DNA from: CBIHON01 sp966211965
Lineage (GTDB): Bacteria > Pseudomonadota > Gammaproteobacteria > Burkholderiales > Burkholderiaceae_D
DNA: 64,000 nucleotides
Reading direction: 5' to 3'
NCBI GenBank assembly: GCA_966211965.1
Contig: CBIHON010000007.1
Coordinates: 1 to 64,000, forward strand
The translations under genes and the position numbers were made by a program. Below the pieces are notes generated by a model. That model was not told where the DNA came from. It saw only the letters and a program-made list of their open reading frames with translations, and ran no database searches. Shown here in pieces: positions 23,869-32,095 of this stretch (its first letter is position 1; every line of letters begins with the position of its first letter).

Positions 23869-24944
23869 GCAAGTCCCCTTCCACGCGCCAGGTCGCAATA
23901 ACGACCAATCTGCGAGAGCGACACTTCAAACATATCCTGCTCATGCCAGTAATAGGCCTGATACCAGTCGGCCGTGAATTCCACGGTCTCGGCAAAGTGC
24001 AGCACCGCACGCCACGACAGGAAGTGAAGCGCCTTGTCGCAGCATAGTTTGAGCAAGCCCGCCTCACGCAGCCCGGATGCATTTTCGGGTGCTTCCCAAC
24101 GGCGTCCAGGCCATCGTCGCGCCATCGCCTCCAGCAATTCTCCTACAGTCTGATTGACATTGGCGTCCGGGCCGAAATTGAAGGGCTCGCCAATAGCGGA
24201 GGGAGTACGCTTCCACAGATGCATGCCAAGCGCGAGATAGCCGCTCAATGGTTCAAGCACGTGCTGCCATGGCCGCGTCGCCGCGGGGTTTCGAACCGTC
24301 AGCACCTGTCCTTCGGACCAAGCGCGCATGCAATCGGGCACGATGCGGTCCGCTGCCCAGTCGCCGCCGCCGATCACATTGCCGGCCCGCGCAGTAGCCA
24401 TGCGTGTATCGCCGCCCTTGAAGAACGACTCGTAGTAGGAATAGGCGACCAGCTCGGCGGCGCCTTTCGAGCCGCTGTAAGGGTCATTCCCCCCCAAGGC
24501 ATCCTCTTCCCGATAGCCCCAGCACCACTCGACATTTCTATACGCCTTGTCGCTCGTGATGAGAACGGCCGCCTGTACCCACGGCCGGGTGCGCAAGCAT
24601 TCCAAGAGATTGAGTGTTCCCATCGCATTGGTTTCAAAAGTGCCGGCCGGATCGCTATAGGATTTGCGCACCAGCGATTGTGCCGCGAGATGAAATACGA
24701 TCTCCGGACGGAAATCGTCGATCGCTCTGGCAAGCGCTTCACGGTCGCGCACATCGCCCTGATAGTGCCGAACGCGGCTCTCCAGACCGAGGACTTCAAA
24801 GTTTGCCGGCATCGATGGCATATCCAGCGCAAACCCACCGACTTCCGCACCGAGATGCAGAAGCCAGAGCGACAGCCATGAACCCTTGAACCCTGTATGG
24901 CCGGTCACAAGAACACGTTTGCCTCGATAGACATGCTCAAACAT
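23856..24944 (-). CDS. rfbG: CDP-glucose 4,6-dehydratase
   Basis: 362 residues, extended SDR. NAD site VLVTGHTGFKGSWLSLW (11-27); catalytic ITSDKAY (129-135) and YSGSK (Tyr156, Lys160). RPWQHVLEPLSGYL and GEPFNFGPD are family-typical. It converts CDP-glucose to CDP-4-keto-6-deoxyglucose in the cytoplasm. ATG 24944 overlaps the RfbF stop by 8 bases, and MFEHVYRGKRVLVTG is the usual N-terminus. It forms an operon with rfbF and the RmlC-like gene. Confidence 0.95.
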   Translation of the reverse strand: MFEHVYRGKRVLVTGHTGFKGSWLSLWLLHLGAEVGGFALDMPSMPANFEVLGLESRVRHYQGDVRDREALARAIDDFRPEIVFHLAAQSLVRKSYSDPAGTFETNAMGTLNLLECLRTRPWVQAAVLITSDKAYRNVEWCWGYREEDALGGNDPYSGSKGAAELVAYSYYESFFKGGDTRMATARAGNVIGGGDWAADRIVPDCMRAWSEGQVLTVRNPAATRPWQHVLEPLSGYLALGMHLWKRTPSAIGEPFNFGPDANVNQTVGELLEAMARRWPGRRWEAPENASGLREAGLLKLCCDKALHFLSWRAVLHFAETVEFTADWYQAYYWHEQDMFEVSLSQIGRYCDLARGRGLAWVN

Positions 24945-25725
24945 GTTGGCGCTCTCCCCAAACCTTCCAAGGCGCATTGCCTTCGTTCCACAGATGTTCC
25001 AACGCATTCTTGTCTCGCAGCGTATCCATGCATTGCCAGTAGCCTCTATGCTGGTACGCCATGAGTTGTCCGTCCCGGCACAGGTTTTCCAGCGGCTCTT
25101 CCTCGAACAAGGTGCTGTCACCCGCTATATATTCCAACACCTCCGGTTCAAGCACGAAAAAGCCGCCGTTGATGGTGCCGGCCCCTGTCTGCGGCTTTTC
25201 CTTGAATTCCGCCACCGCATCGCCGTCAAGCAGCAAATTGCCGAACCTGGCGAAAGGCCGCACCGCGGTCACTGTCGCCAGACGTCCGTGAGAGCGGTGA
25301 AATTTAAGCAAGGCATCTATATCGACATTGGCCACGCCATCGCCATAAGTCAGCATGAACGTACCGCCATCCCGCAGGTATCGCCCCAATCGCTTCACAC
25401 GCCCGCCGGTCATGGTTCCGCCGCCTGTATCGGCCATGGTCACCTGCCAATCCTCGCCGGCAGGGTTGTCAAAATCGATCGTGCCGCGTCCCAGATGCAC
25501 TGTCAGATCGCTCATGCGGGCATGATAATTCAGGAAATAGTCCTTGATTACATCGCCCTTATAGCCTAGCGCCAGCAGGAATTGCTTGTGTCCGTAGTGC
25601 GCATAGATGTTCATGACGTGCCAAAGCATGGGGCGCCCCCCGATCTCGACCATCGGCTTCGGACGAAGCTGGGTTTCCTCGCTCAAGCGCGTTCCCAAAC
25701 CACCACACAGGATTACAGTTTTCAT
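24937..25725 (-). CDS. rfbF: glucose-1-phosphate cytidylyltransferase
   Basis: 262 residues. It starts MKTVILCGGLGTRLSEET; other family marks are PKPMVEIGGRPMLWHVM, the long loop with TGGGTMTGGRVKRL, and TYGDGVANVDI with the metal-binding Asp. It makes CDP-glucose from CTP and glucose-1-phosphate. ATG 25725 is chosen over the in-frame TTG four codons upstream because it matches family N-termini. It heads the CDP-sugar block and is followed by rfbG. Confidence 0.96.
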   Translation of the reverse strand: MKTVILCGGLGTRLSEETQLRPKPMVEIGGRPMLWHVMNIYAHYGHKQFLLALGYKGDVIKDYFLNYHARMSDLTVHLGRGTIDFDNPAGEDWQVTMADTGGGTMTGGRVKRLGRYLRDGGTFMLTYGDGVANVDIDALLKFHRSHGRLATVTAVRPFARFGNLLLDGDAVAEFKEKPQTGAGTINGGFFVLEPEVLEYIAGDSTLFEEEPLENLCRDGQLMAYQHRGYWQCMDTLRDKNALEHLWNEGNAPWKVWGERQHV

Positions 25726-25755
25726 AGGTTGACTCAAGCGATAGTTATAAAGGAT

Positions 25756-26448
25756 TCATGCCCTGACTTTGATGATTCGTGCCGGAACGCCGGCGACCAC
25801 GGATTTCGGCGGTACGTTCCTGGTAACGACCGCACCGGCAGCGACAATCGAATGGTCGCCAATCTCCACATCCGGCATGATGAAGACATTCGCTCCAATC
25901 CATACGTCGCTCCCGATCATGATCCTGCCCGGCGCGTGTCCCTGTTGCTGTATAGGGACATCCAGCCGGTCAAACCGATGATTGCTGGCCATGAGTATGG
26001 AATTTGCAGCAATCATGACGTCGTTGCCAATGCGGATTTCTCCGCCTTCGGCAGCGTTTATTTCGCAGTTCGGGTTGACGGACACGCGATCGCCAATGAA
26101 AATACGCCCTCCCTCATGCGCGTAGATGCGGGCATGTCGGACGCTGAATCTTTCCCCAATCCTGATCGCCCTCGCTCCCATGAACTCCGTGCCACGTCCA
26201 ATCCGGCAGCCACGCCCAAGCCCGGCCAACGACAGCTTATAAACACCATATCGCAACAACATTCCAATGCGTCCCGGAATGCTTCCGACCAATGCGGTCT
26301 GCCATCCTTGCAGCTCGACCAGCATTCCATTTACCAAATAGCGTATCAGCATGCCGAGTCCGCCGTGAGTAATTGGAAAATCCTGTCCATGAGCGGCGCC
26401 ACCGGCAATCTCGAACAAGTCCTCATTCTCGCGAACCCGCACATTCAA
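25756..26448 (-). CDS. hexapeptide-repeat (left-handed beta-helix) acyltransferase
   Basis: 230 residues; from about 80 on, hexapeptide repeats of the LbH fold: GCRIGRGTEFMGARAIRIGE, GRIFIGDRVSVNPNCEI, GEIRIGNDVMIAAN, and the CAT/NodL-like SNHRF plus IMIGSDVWIGANVFIMPDVE, ending AVVTRNVPPKSVVAGVPAR. It is probably a sugar O-acetyltransferase. A TTG at 26448 overlaps the preceding stop (TTGA); an internal ATG at 26352 (MLIRYLVNG) is an alternative start. It lies between a QH-type transferase and rfbF. Confidence 0.86.
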   Translation of the reverse strand: MNVRVRENEDLFEIAGGAAHGQDFPITHGGLGMLIRYLVNGMLVELQGWQTALVGSIPGRIGMLLRYGVYKLSLAGLGRGCRIGRGTEFMGARAIRIGERFSVRHARIYAHEGGRIFIGDRVSVNPNCEINAAEGGEIRIGNDVMIAANSILMASNHRFDRLDVPIQQQGHAPGRIMIGSDVWIGANVFIMPDVEIGDHSIVAAGAVVTRNVPPKSVVAGVPARIIKVRA

Positions 26449-28418
26449 CTATTCCCAACTGCCGAAGCCAAAGAAATATCCTCGTTACCGAAAATGAGCG
26501 CAATCAGGTCCGGCTTCCTATCGACGTCCAAAAACGCCTTCATGAACGTATCGTCATTCAAGGCCGGAAAATCAACCGGCCGATCCTGAAATGCATCCAA
26601 CATCGAGCAGAATTTTTCAAGATCTTCACTGTAATACACCCGTTGGCCGAGCATCTTCAGCACAGGGTCAGAGAACTCACAACTGACGTTGAACAGAAAC
26701 ACCGGCAGGCCGGTAATGCATGCTTCGTAAAAACCGGTAGTGGGGATATCCATGACCACGCAGTCCACCTCCTTGAAAAGTTCCGGCAAACGCTTGTCGC
26801 CGTCTACGTATGCCATGCGTTTATCCGGAAACTTGGAGCGTACCAGGGAATAGGCGTCATTCCGGATCCAATACGGGTAAGCCTTATAAATAATTTCGTG
26901 ATCGGCCGGATGCGATGCCAGCGCATGCAATATCCGATACTGTCGGTAACGATATCCCAAGCCGCGAAAATTCATCAATAGATAGGTATTGTTTCCGAAA
27001 GCATTGGAGACGAACAAAATGCGTTTGCGCTCACTGACCGAGGCGCTTCGCCTTCCTTGTAAGTGCTTCAGATGCGAAGCGCCGATGACCGCCAGCCTGG
27101 GATGCCGATCCTTGAAGCGCCAGCCGGACATTTCGCGGGCCGCGCCGTCGCCCCAAGCCAGCTTGATGTCCACTTCCGCCATGTCCGTGTAAAAAAAGCT
27201 TTTGTTGGAGGCCCTGGTTGGATTGCCTGCATGCCCCCAGCCATATCCGCCGGCATCGTGCCCCATCGCGCCATGTTGCACGGAAATCACTTTTTTCCCC
27301 GATCGCCGGGCAAGATATGCAATCGGACGTTCAAAGGCGGAATAGTAGGAACTGAGCAAAATATCGACGTTTTGCAGGAGTATCCTGGCCTCGTTCATAC
27401 TCACTTGCTGGTGGGCCACGTTAGCCGTTATGGCCGCATGCATGATGCGCGCGACGACGATATGGGAAAAGTCCACGCCCTTCCAGCAGAGGCGGGAAAG
27501 AAATTCGGGGGAGTTCGTCAGCGATCGCCACGCCTGCTCCAGGCACGATCTGTATCGCCGGTAGACTGCGATATTGACCGCGACACGCCATGAACGCGCC
27601 CGGAACGATCCCACCGGAGACGGCGCCAGCGCTGTTTGAGGCCTCCAGGCGGTCAGCGCCGCGCCCTCTTCACTGAATTTTTCCATCACGGTTTGCAGCG
27701 AACGTTCGCCGCCGCCGATGACACATACCCTTGGACGGGACGCGTCGGTACCGATCGAAGGCTGCCTCAGGGATGAACCGATATGTTTCAAAGCACGCGC
27801 CGCACGGTACCACCATTTCGAATAATGCGAATATTGTCCGGCTGCGCCACCAATGTCGTACCGGGATTCCCAAGTGACGGCCTCCGGCAAGTACCCGGCA
27901 GTTTCCGCAAGCCGGGTTTCGAGAAGGACTGAATAAAGAGAAAAGGATTCGTCGAAATACAGCCGGTGGTGGCGCGGCTGAACGAGATCATTACGCGCAA
28001 AATAAATTTTCCGCGGACGAATTTGTTCGAATGCATTGCGCAACACTTCGATTTTCAGAATCAGCGCGTCGAACACGACTTTCAACAATTCGATCTGTGC
28101 CGCCACATACGGCGCCCCCTTCTCCAGGAAATCGAACCGATCCGTCAGGGCTTCATCGACATATTCGCAAAATGACTCCAGGTGTCGCCAGATATCCTCG
28201 CACAACGCACCTTCCGAAGACGGCGGCAGCAATTCCTCCACATGAATGAATGGAATGCCTTTTGTCTTCAGATAGATGGCGGCGGCATCATCGAGAACGA
28301 TGATCCGGAAAGACTCATCCTCCAATTCATGGGCGACATGTTCGGTGAAATACGCTGCGTCTTCGCGAAATTCCAAAAAAACGACAATATTGTCCATGCC
28401 AGATTCGCCGTCATTCAT
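26445..28418 (-). CDS. putative surface-carbohydrate transferase, GT-B/CDP-glycerol-transferase-like (QHG motif)
   Basis: 657 residues, not assigned to a named family. The C-terminal half carries VISVQHGAMGHDAGGYGWGH and later YKAYPYW and MDIPTTGFYEACITGLPVFL. These are the pattern of QHG and K-x-x-P plus E/S-x-x-E elements seen in Kdo, teichoic-acid and capsule transferases of GT-B shape. The N-terminal part (FLEFREDAAYFTEHVAHELE) is unlike common GTs. ATG 28418 overlaps the GT2 stop (ATGA); ATG 28397 is an alternative. Substrate unknown; one of three such proteins here. Confidence 0.6.
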   Translation of the reverse strand: MNDGESGMDNIVVFLEFREDAAYFTEHVAHELEDESFRIIVLDDAAAIYLKTKGIPFIHVEELLPPSSEGALCEDIWRHLESFCEYVDEALTDRFDFLEKGAPYVAAQIELLKVVFDALILKIEVLRNAFEQIRPRKIYFARNDLVQPRHHRLYFDESFSLYSVLLETRLAETAGYLPEAVTWESRYDIGGAAGQYSHYSKWWYRAARALKHIGSSLRQPSIGTDASRPRVCVIGGGERSLQTVMEKFSEEGAALTAWRPQTALAPSPVGSFRARSWRVAVNIAVYRRYRSCLEQAWRSLTNSPEFLSRLCWKGVDFSHIVVARIMHAAITANVAHQQVSMNEARILLQNVDILLSSYYSAFERPIAYLARRSGKKVISVQHGAMGHDAGGYGWGHAGNPTRASNKSFFYTDMAEVDIKLAWGDGAAREMSGWRFKDRHPRLAVIGASHLKHLQGRRSASVSERKRILFVSNAFGNNTYLLMNFRGLGYRYRQYRILHALASHPADHEIIYKAYPYWIRNDAYSLVRSKFPDKRMAYVDGDKRLPELFKEVDCVVMDIPTTGFYEACITGLPVFLFNVSCEFSDPVLKMLGQRVYYSEDLEKFCSMLDAFQDRPVDFPALNDDTFMKAFLDVDRKPDLIALIFGNEDISLASAVGNS

Positions 28419-29257
28419 CCCAGAAATTCGCCGACCGCTCGCATCAGCCACGGAAATCCACGGAGCTTGCCTTGCTGCATCAACCTGATGCCGCAACTGG
28501 CCATGACCCGCGCCTTCCGCCGCGATATCTGCCGGCGCCTTGCCTGACGCAATGTATCGGGGATTGCAAGGTAATGACTGTCGAGCATCTTCAAAAGCCT
28601 GTCGGCCAGGCGTTCCCTATTGGCCGTAAAATTGTTCTCATGCAATCGATACTCGCCAAGAATGTCGGGCAGCAAAGCAATCGGTCCGATCTTTGCGATG
28701 CGAATCCAGAAATCGTAGTCTTCGACACCGACAAATTCCGGCCTCTCCGAAAAGCCGCCCAGCTCTCGGGCGGCGCGGCTTCTGACGACCGCGGCTGAAG
28801 GCGAAAGGTAATTACGGTGAAACAAAAGCTTCTCGTATAGTTCGCCGGTATAGGCGGATTTTTCAATGACGCCGATGATATGGCCATCACGAATCTTATT
28901 CTCTGCATGGCAGGCGGCGACAATATTGGGTGTATGTTCAAAAGCCTGCACGGTTGTCGCAAGCTTGGCGTCATACCATCGATCATCCGAATCCAGGAAC
29001 GCAATCAAGTCTGCGCGCGCCGACGCGATGCCACGATTGCGCGATGCGCCGATGACGCCGTTGTTGTGGAATTTCTCATAGCGGATGCGACGATCGTCGA
29101 AACTGCGGATGACATTTTCCGTGCCATCGTTCGAATGGTTGTCGATGATGATCAGCTCGAAATCCTGGAATGTCTGCGCGATGACCGACTCGATGGCGAT
29201 ACCGATGTACTGCGCCTGATTGTAGGTCGGCATGACGACTGATACTTTCGGATTCAT
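28415..29257 (-). CDS. family 2 glycosyltransferase
   Basis: 280 residues, soluble GT-A. The start is VSVVMPTYNQAQYIG; nucleotide-binding LIIIDNHSNDGTENV (Asp38 region) and FLDSDDRWYD (DxD) follow. A C-terminal basic helix pair suggests peripheral membrane association. Linked by 4-bp overlaps to genes on both sides. Donor and acceptor are unknown. Confidence 0.92.
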   Translation of the reverse strand: MNPKVSVVMPTYNQAQYIGIAIESVIAQTFQDFELIIIDNHSNDGTENVIRSFDDRRIRYEKFHNNGVIGASRNRGIASARADLIAFLDSDDRWYDAKLATTVQAFEHTPNIVAACHAENKIRDGHIIGVIEKSAYTGELYEKLLFHRNYLSPSAAVVRSRAARELGGFSERPEFVGVEDYDFWIRIAKIGPIALLPDILGEYRLHENNFTANRERLADRLLKMLDSHYLAIPDTLRQARRRQISRRKARVMASCGIRLMQQGKLRGFPWLMRAVGEFLG

Positions 29258-30216
29258 TGTGACCGCCGCTTGCAGAGGGACAGCGTCTTCATTATTTCGT
29301 CATCGATGTCCATGCGTGGTTTGAATCCAAGTGCCTTCAGTTTTTCGATCGAAAAGCGGACAGGATGCCCGCCTCCGCCCTCATCGTTTCCTACGACAAG
29401 TTCCGGCCTGCTGCCGAAACATCGTTCATAACAAGCGGCGATCCGATGTGCCATGTCGAGTATGCTCATTGAAAACTCCCCACCGAGGTTGTAGAGGCCG
29501 TCACCCCAGTCATCATCTCTTCTATCGTAAAGAAATAATTCCACGGCGCGGGCCACATCACCCAACGGGATGAAGTCGCGGTGCTGCTTCCCTGAAGTCT
29601 TGAGCACCATCCGCCCTTGCGTGACCGCCTGACGGCAAAGATCATTGACGACCAATGTCCAGCAATTCATTTGCGCGTCCATTGGAGAACCGAAGCCGTT
29701 GGAAAGCCTGAACACGGCTGTCCTGAGTCCGTGATACGTTTTGAAATACGCCATGATGTCTTCGGCGGCGCGATGAGTGGACGCATAGGGGTGCGCGGGA
29801 AATGTAGGGGTTTCCTCGGTGATGACTGCTCCCGGCTTCGTTTTCCCATAGACATGGAAGGTCGAGAAATAGAGGACGCGGTTCGTTCCCGAAGCGCCGG
29901 CCTCCTTGAGCAAATGGTAAGCGCCCAGCGTATTGATGCGATATGCCAGCAACGGGTCGGCAAGGCTGTCATGCTCGTTTAATGCCGCCAGATGCACGAT
30001 CGCGTCGAACCTTGACGAACCCACGCACCGCGCCACGGATTCAGGATTCCCAAGATCCATCTCCAAAACAGGAAAATTCTTTGCCCAAGACGGCAGCGCG
30101 CGTCTTATTTTCGAGGTAGTCAAATGGATCTTGGCGGCAGGATGTGTCTCGGCAAAATAGTGCGCTATCCGGCCTCCGATATAACCCAAACCGCCCGTTA
30201 TCAATATATTTTCCAC
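29254..30216 (-). CDS. NAD-dependent epimerase/dehydratase (extended SDR)
   Basis: 320 residues from a GTG at 30216 preceded by GAGG. The NAD site is ILITGGLGYIGGRIAHYF; STFHVYG supplies the catalytic Ser/Thr, and HPYASTHRAAED replaces the usual Tyr-x-x-x-Lys with Tyr-x-x-x-His, since I see YASTH, a divergence from the canonical lysine that could reduce or change activity. It acts on an unknown nucleotide sugar. Candidate promoter boxes lie upstream at 30267-30294. Confidence 0.85.
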   Translation of the reverse strand: MENILITGGLGYIGGRIAHYFAETHPAAKIHLTTSKIRRALPSWAKNFPVLEMDLGNPESVARCVGSSRFDAIVHLAALNEHDSLADPLLAYRINTLGAYHLLKEAGASGTNRVLYFSTFHVYGKTKPGAVITEETPTFPAHPYASTHRAAEDIMAYFKTYHGLRTAVFRLSNGFGSPMDAQMNCWTLVVNDLCRQAVTQGRMVLKTSGKQHRDFIPLGDVARAVELFLYDRRDDDWGDGLYNLGGEFSMSILDMAHRIAACYERCFGSRPELVVGNDEGGGGHPVRFSIEKLKALGFKPRMDIDDEIMKTLSLCKRRSQ

Positions 30217-30266
30217 GTTTGCCTCACATAAGGCGGCAGAGAATGTAAGTTTTTTATACCCTGCCA

Positions 30267-30294
30267 ATCATATCTTCTGCATGCAATAGCACAA
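30267..30294 (-). promoter_or_regulatory. candidate internal promoter within the long operon
   Basis: On the minus strand TTGTGC, 16 bases, then TATGAT (5 of 6 match to the -10 consensus). It lies in a 119-base gap between the LIC12162-like gene and the epimerase gene, one of the few sizeable gaps in this cluster. The -35 match is poor. Confidence 0.3.
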
Positions 30295-30335
30295 GAACAT
30301 TTCAACGTATCCGGAAATTCCTGCAACTAAACCGG

Positions 30336-32093
30336 TTACAGCAGCCCCGCATTCCGCAATCCGGCCGACCATGCACGCGTCCAGTCCGTGGCAGTCGCCC
30401 CAAACCGATCGAGATAGCGGCCTACCGCCCTCTTCACGGCATCGGAAGACCACCAGCTCCAGGGATCGTCATAAATCTTCTCCAGCATGACAGCCGCCGA
30501 CTCGGGGCAATCGTGCAAGATGCCGGCATGCCGCAGCGCTTCGTAATACGGCGCAGCCTCGGGCCGGGTTCGCCAAATCCTGCGATCCCAATACAAGAGC
30601 GTGGGAATATTCAGGACGAACATCTCCAGATGCACGGTCGTGTCGGCCGTATAAATCCCGATCCTGCTTTCAGCGAGTTGGGCCGTCAACGACATCTGCC
30701 GAGAGCAGAGATTGTGTTCGTCAAACCCCACCTCGCTCAACCTGGCAACAAATCCCCAATCCCAATCCTTTTGATAGGGCCGCAGCCACAACTGCGATGC
30801 CAGCTCCCGCGGCAACGAGCGGTAGAAACGTATCTGGTCTTGAATGTAGTCGAGCGTTTCCGAAGAGGCGGGCATGCTTCGCTGATAGGCGGCATAGCGC
30901 GGAAACATGTTGGCGACCCAGGCGATTCTCCGTGCCGAAGGGTCCGCCGATTTCCGACGCGTCAAGAGCCTGGACAAGGTTACGGAAGGAATCGGCTTGG
31001 CGGCAACGCTGTCTTCCCATCCCCAATTCAAGAAGACGTCGCAAATCGATCTTTCATGCATCTCATCGTCGCTCCATTCGCCCGAACCGTAAAAACCGCC
31101 ATGCTGGCATATCGCCAGTTTTGCGCCGCACTCGACAGCCGACGCAACCCACAGTTTGTACGTATCGTTGACGTGCAAGGCGTTGTCGTCGACGATCGAA
31201 CGGACGGATTTCGGATAGATGCGTAAAGCCAGAGAAGACAGGGCGGCATATCCCTCAAGATAGGCGCTCGGCAAGAACGCCTTGAGCATTGGGACGACGA
31301 CCTTGGAAAAGGAATCGCCCGGGCTATCGAACGACAAGCGGCTGCGCAAGGATTCGTCAATAGCGAATGCACGAGGCTGCAGCCTGGGAAGCGGGAAAGG
31401 AAGAACCTGCCCCAGGCGCAAGCTCAACTTCATCATTTCGCTCATTCTGCAGTACGCAAGTGAAGCAACGATACGGCGGCGCGACAGGTTCGCCAAGCTC
31501 CTTGTGATCGTAAACGCCGCAAGGCTGCACCACTCCCGGACGCGGTTCTTGTCATGCGGCCTTGCGAAATCCTCTTCGCCGACAGCTTGAACCAACTGCG
31601 GCGCCATGAGGGCGCAAAGCATGCCGAAAATGTGCTGATTGCCGTCGTCGGTCACGGTCTCGTGCAGGAAATCGATGATATTGCGCGGGACTCTTTGCCA
31701 CCTGCCGCATGTCACTACCGGCACGCAATCGACGCGGCCGCTTTCGAGCGCGGTTTCCAATGAACGGAACCGGTCATACATGACGCCGATGAAATATCTC
31801 AGCCAAGATCCGACGACGATCCGCCAATAGCGCAGGGAGTGGCGCGTCCCATGGATGTCGTTGAGCACCGATGCCAGCTGAGCCAGGGTTTGCTCGAACA
31901 GCAAATCCAAGCGCCGGTAGTCCGCATGCCGCGCGTCGACGTCGCGCCAGTGATAAGGCAAAACGTCGTGATCGAACTTTTTCCATTCCGAGGCGAGCGC
32001 ATGCGTGCGGCACCATTCGCCCAGAAACAGGACCGGCCGGTCGCCGGGCGGCCATGTTCGCTTGTCCGCGGTACAGATTAATGTTCGCGGCAT
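30336..32093 (-). CDS. LIC12162-family putative surface-polysaccharide transferase
   Basis: 585 residues. The N-terminal VLFLGEWC, the spacing of tyrosine/aspartate around DYRRLDLLFEQTLAQLA, and YWRIVVGSWLRYF with VMYDR match the LIC12162 family known from Leptospira O-antigen loci. The C-terminal half has LAICQHGGFYGSGEWSDDEM and NIPTLLYWDRRIWRTRPEA. Probably a GT-B-like transferase. ATG 32093 (MPRTLICTADKRTW) matches family starts; ATG 32102 overlaps the AsnB stop and is possible. Confidence 0.78.
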   Translation of the reverse strand: MPRTLICTADKRTWPPGDRPVLFLGEWCRTHALASEWKKFDHDVLPYHWRDVDARHADYRRLDLLFEQTLAQLASVLNDIHGTRHSLRYWRIVVGSWLRYFIGVMYDRFRSLETALESGRVDCVPVVTCGRWQRVPRNIIDFLHETVTDDGNQHIFGMLCALMAPQLVQAVGEEDFARPHDKNRVREWCSLAAFTITRSLANLSRRRIVASLAYCRMSEMMKLSLRLGQVLPFPLPRLQPRAFAIDESLRSRLSFDSPGDSFSKVVVPMLKAFLPSAYLEGYAALSSLALRIYPKSVRSIVDDNALHVNDTYKLWVASAVECGAKLAICQHGGFYGSGEWSDDEMHERSICDVFLNWGWEDSVAAKPIPSVTLSRLLTRRKSADPSARRIAWVANMFPRYAAYQRSMPASSETLDYIQDQIRFYRSLPRELASQLWLRPYQKDWDWGFVARLSEVGFDEHNLCSRQMSLTAQLAESRIGIYTADTTVHLEMFVLNIPTLLYWDRRIWRTRPEAAPYYEALRHAGILHDCPESAAVMLEKIYDDPWSWWSSDAVKRAVGRYLDRFGATATDWTRAWSAGLRNAGLL

Positions 32094-32095
32094 GA

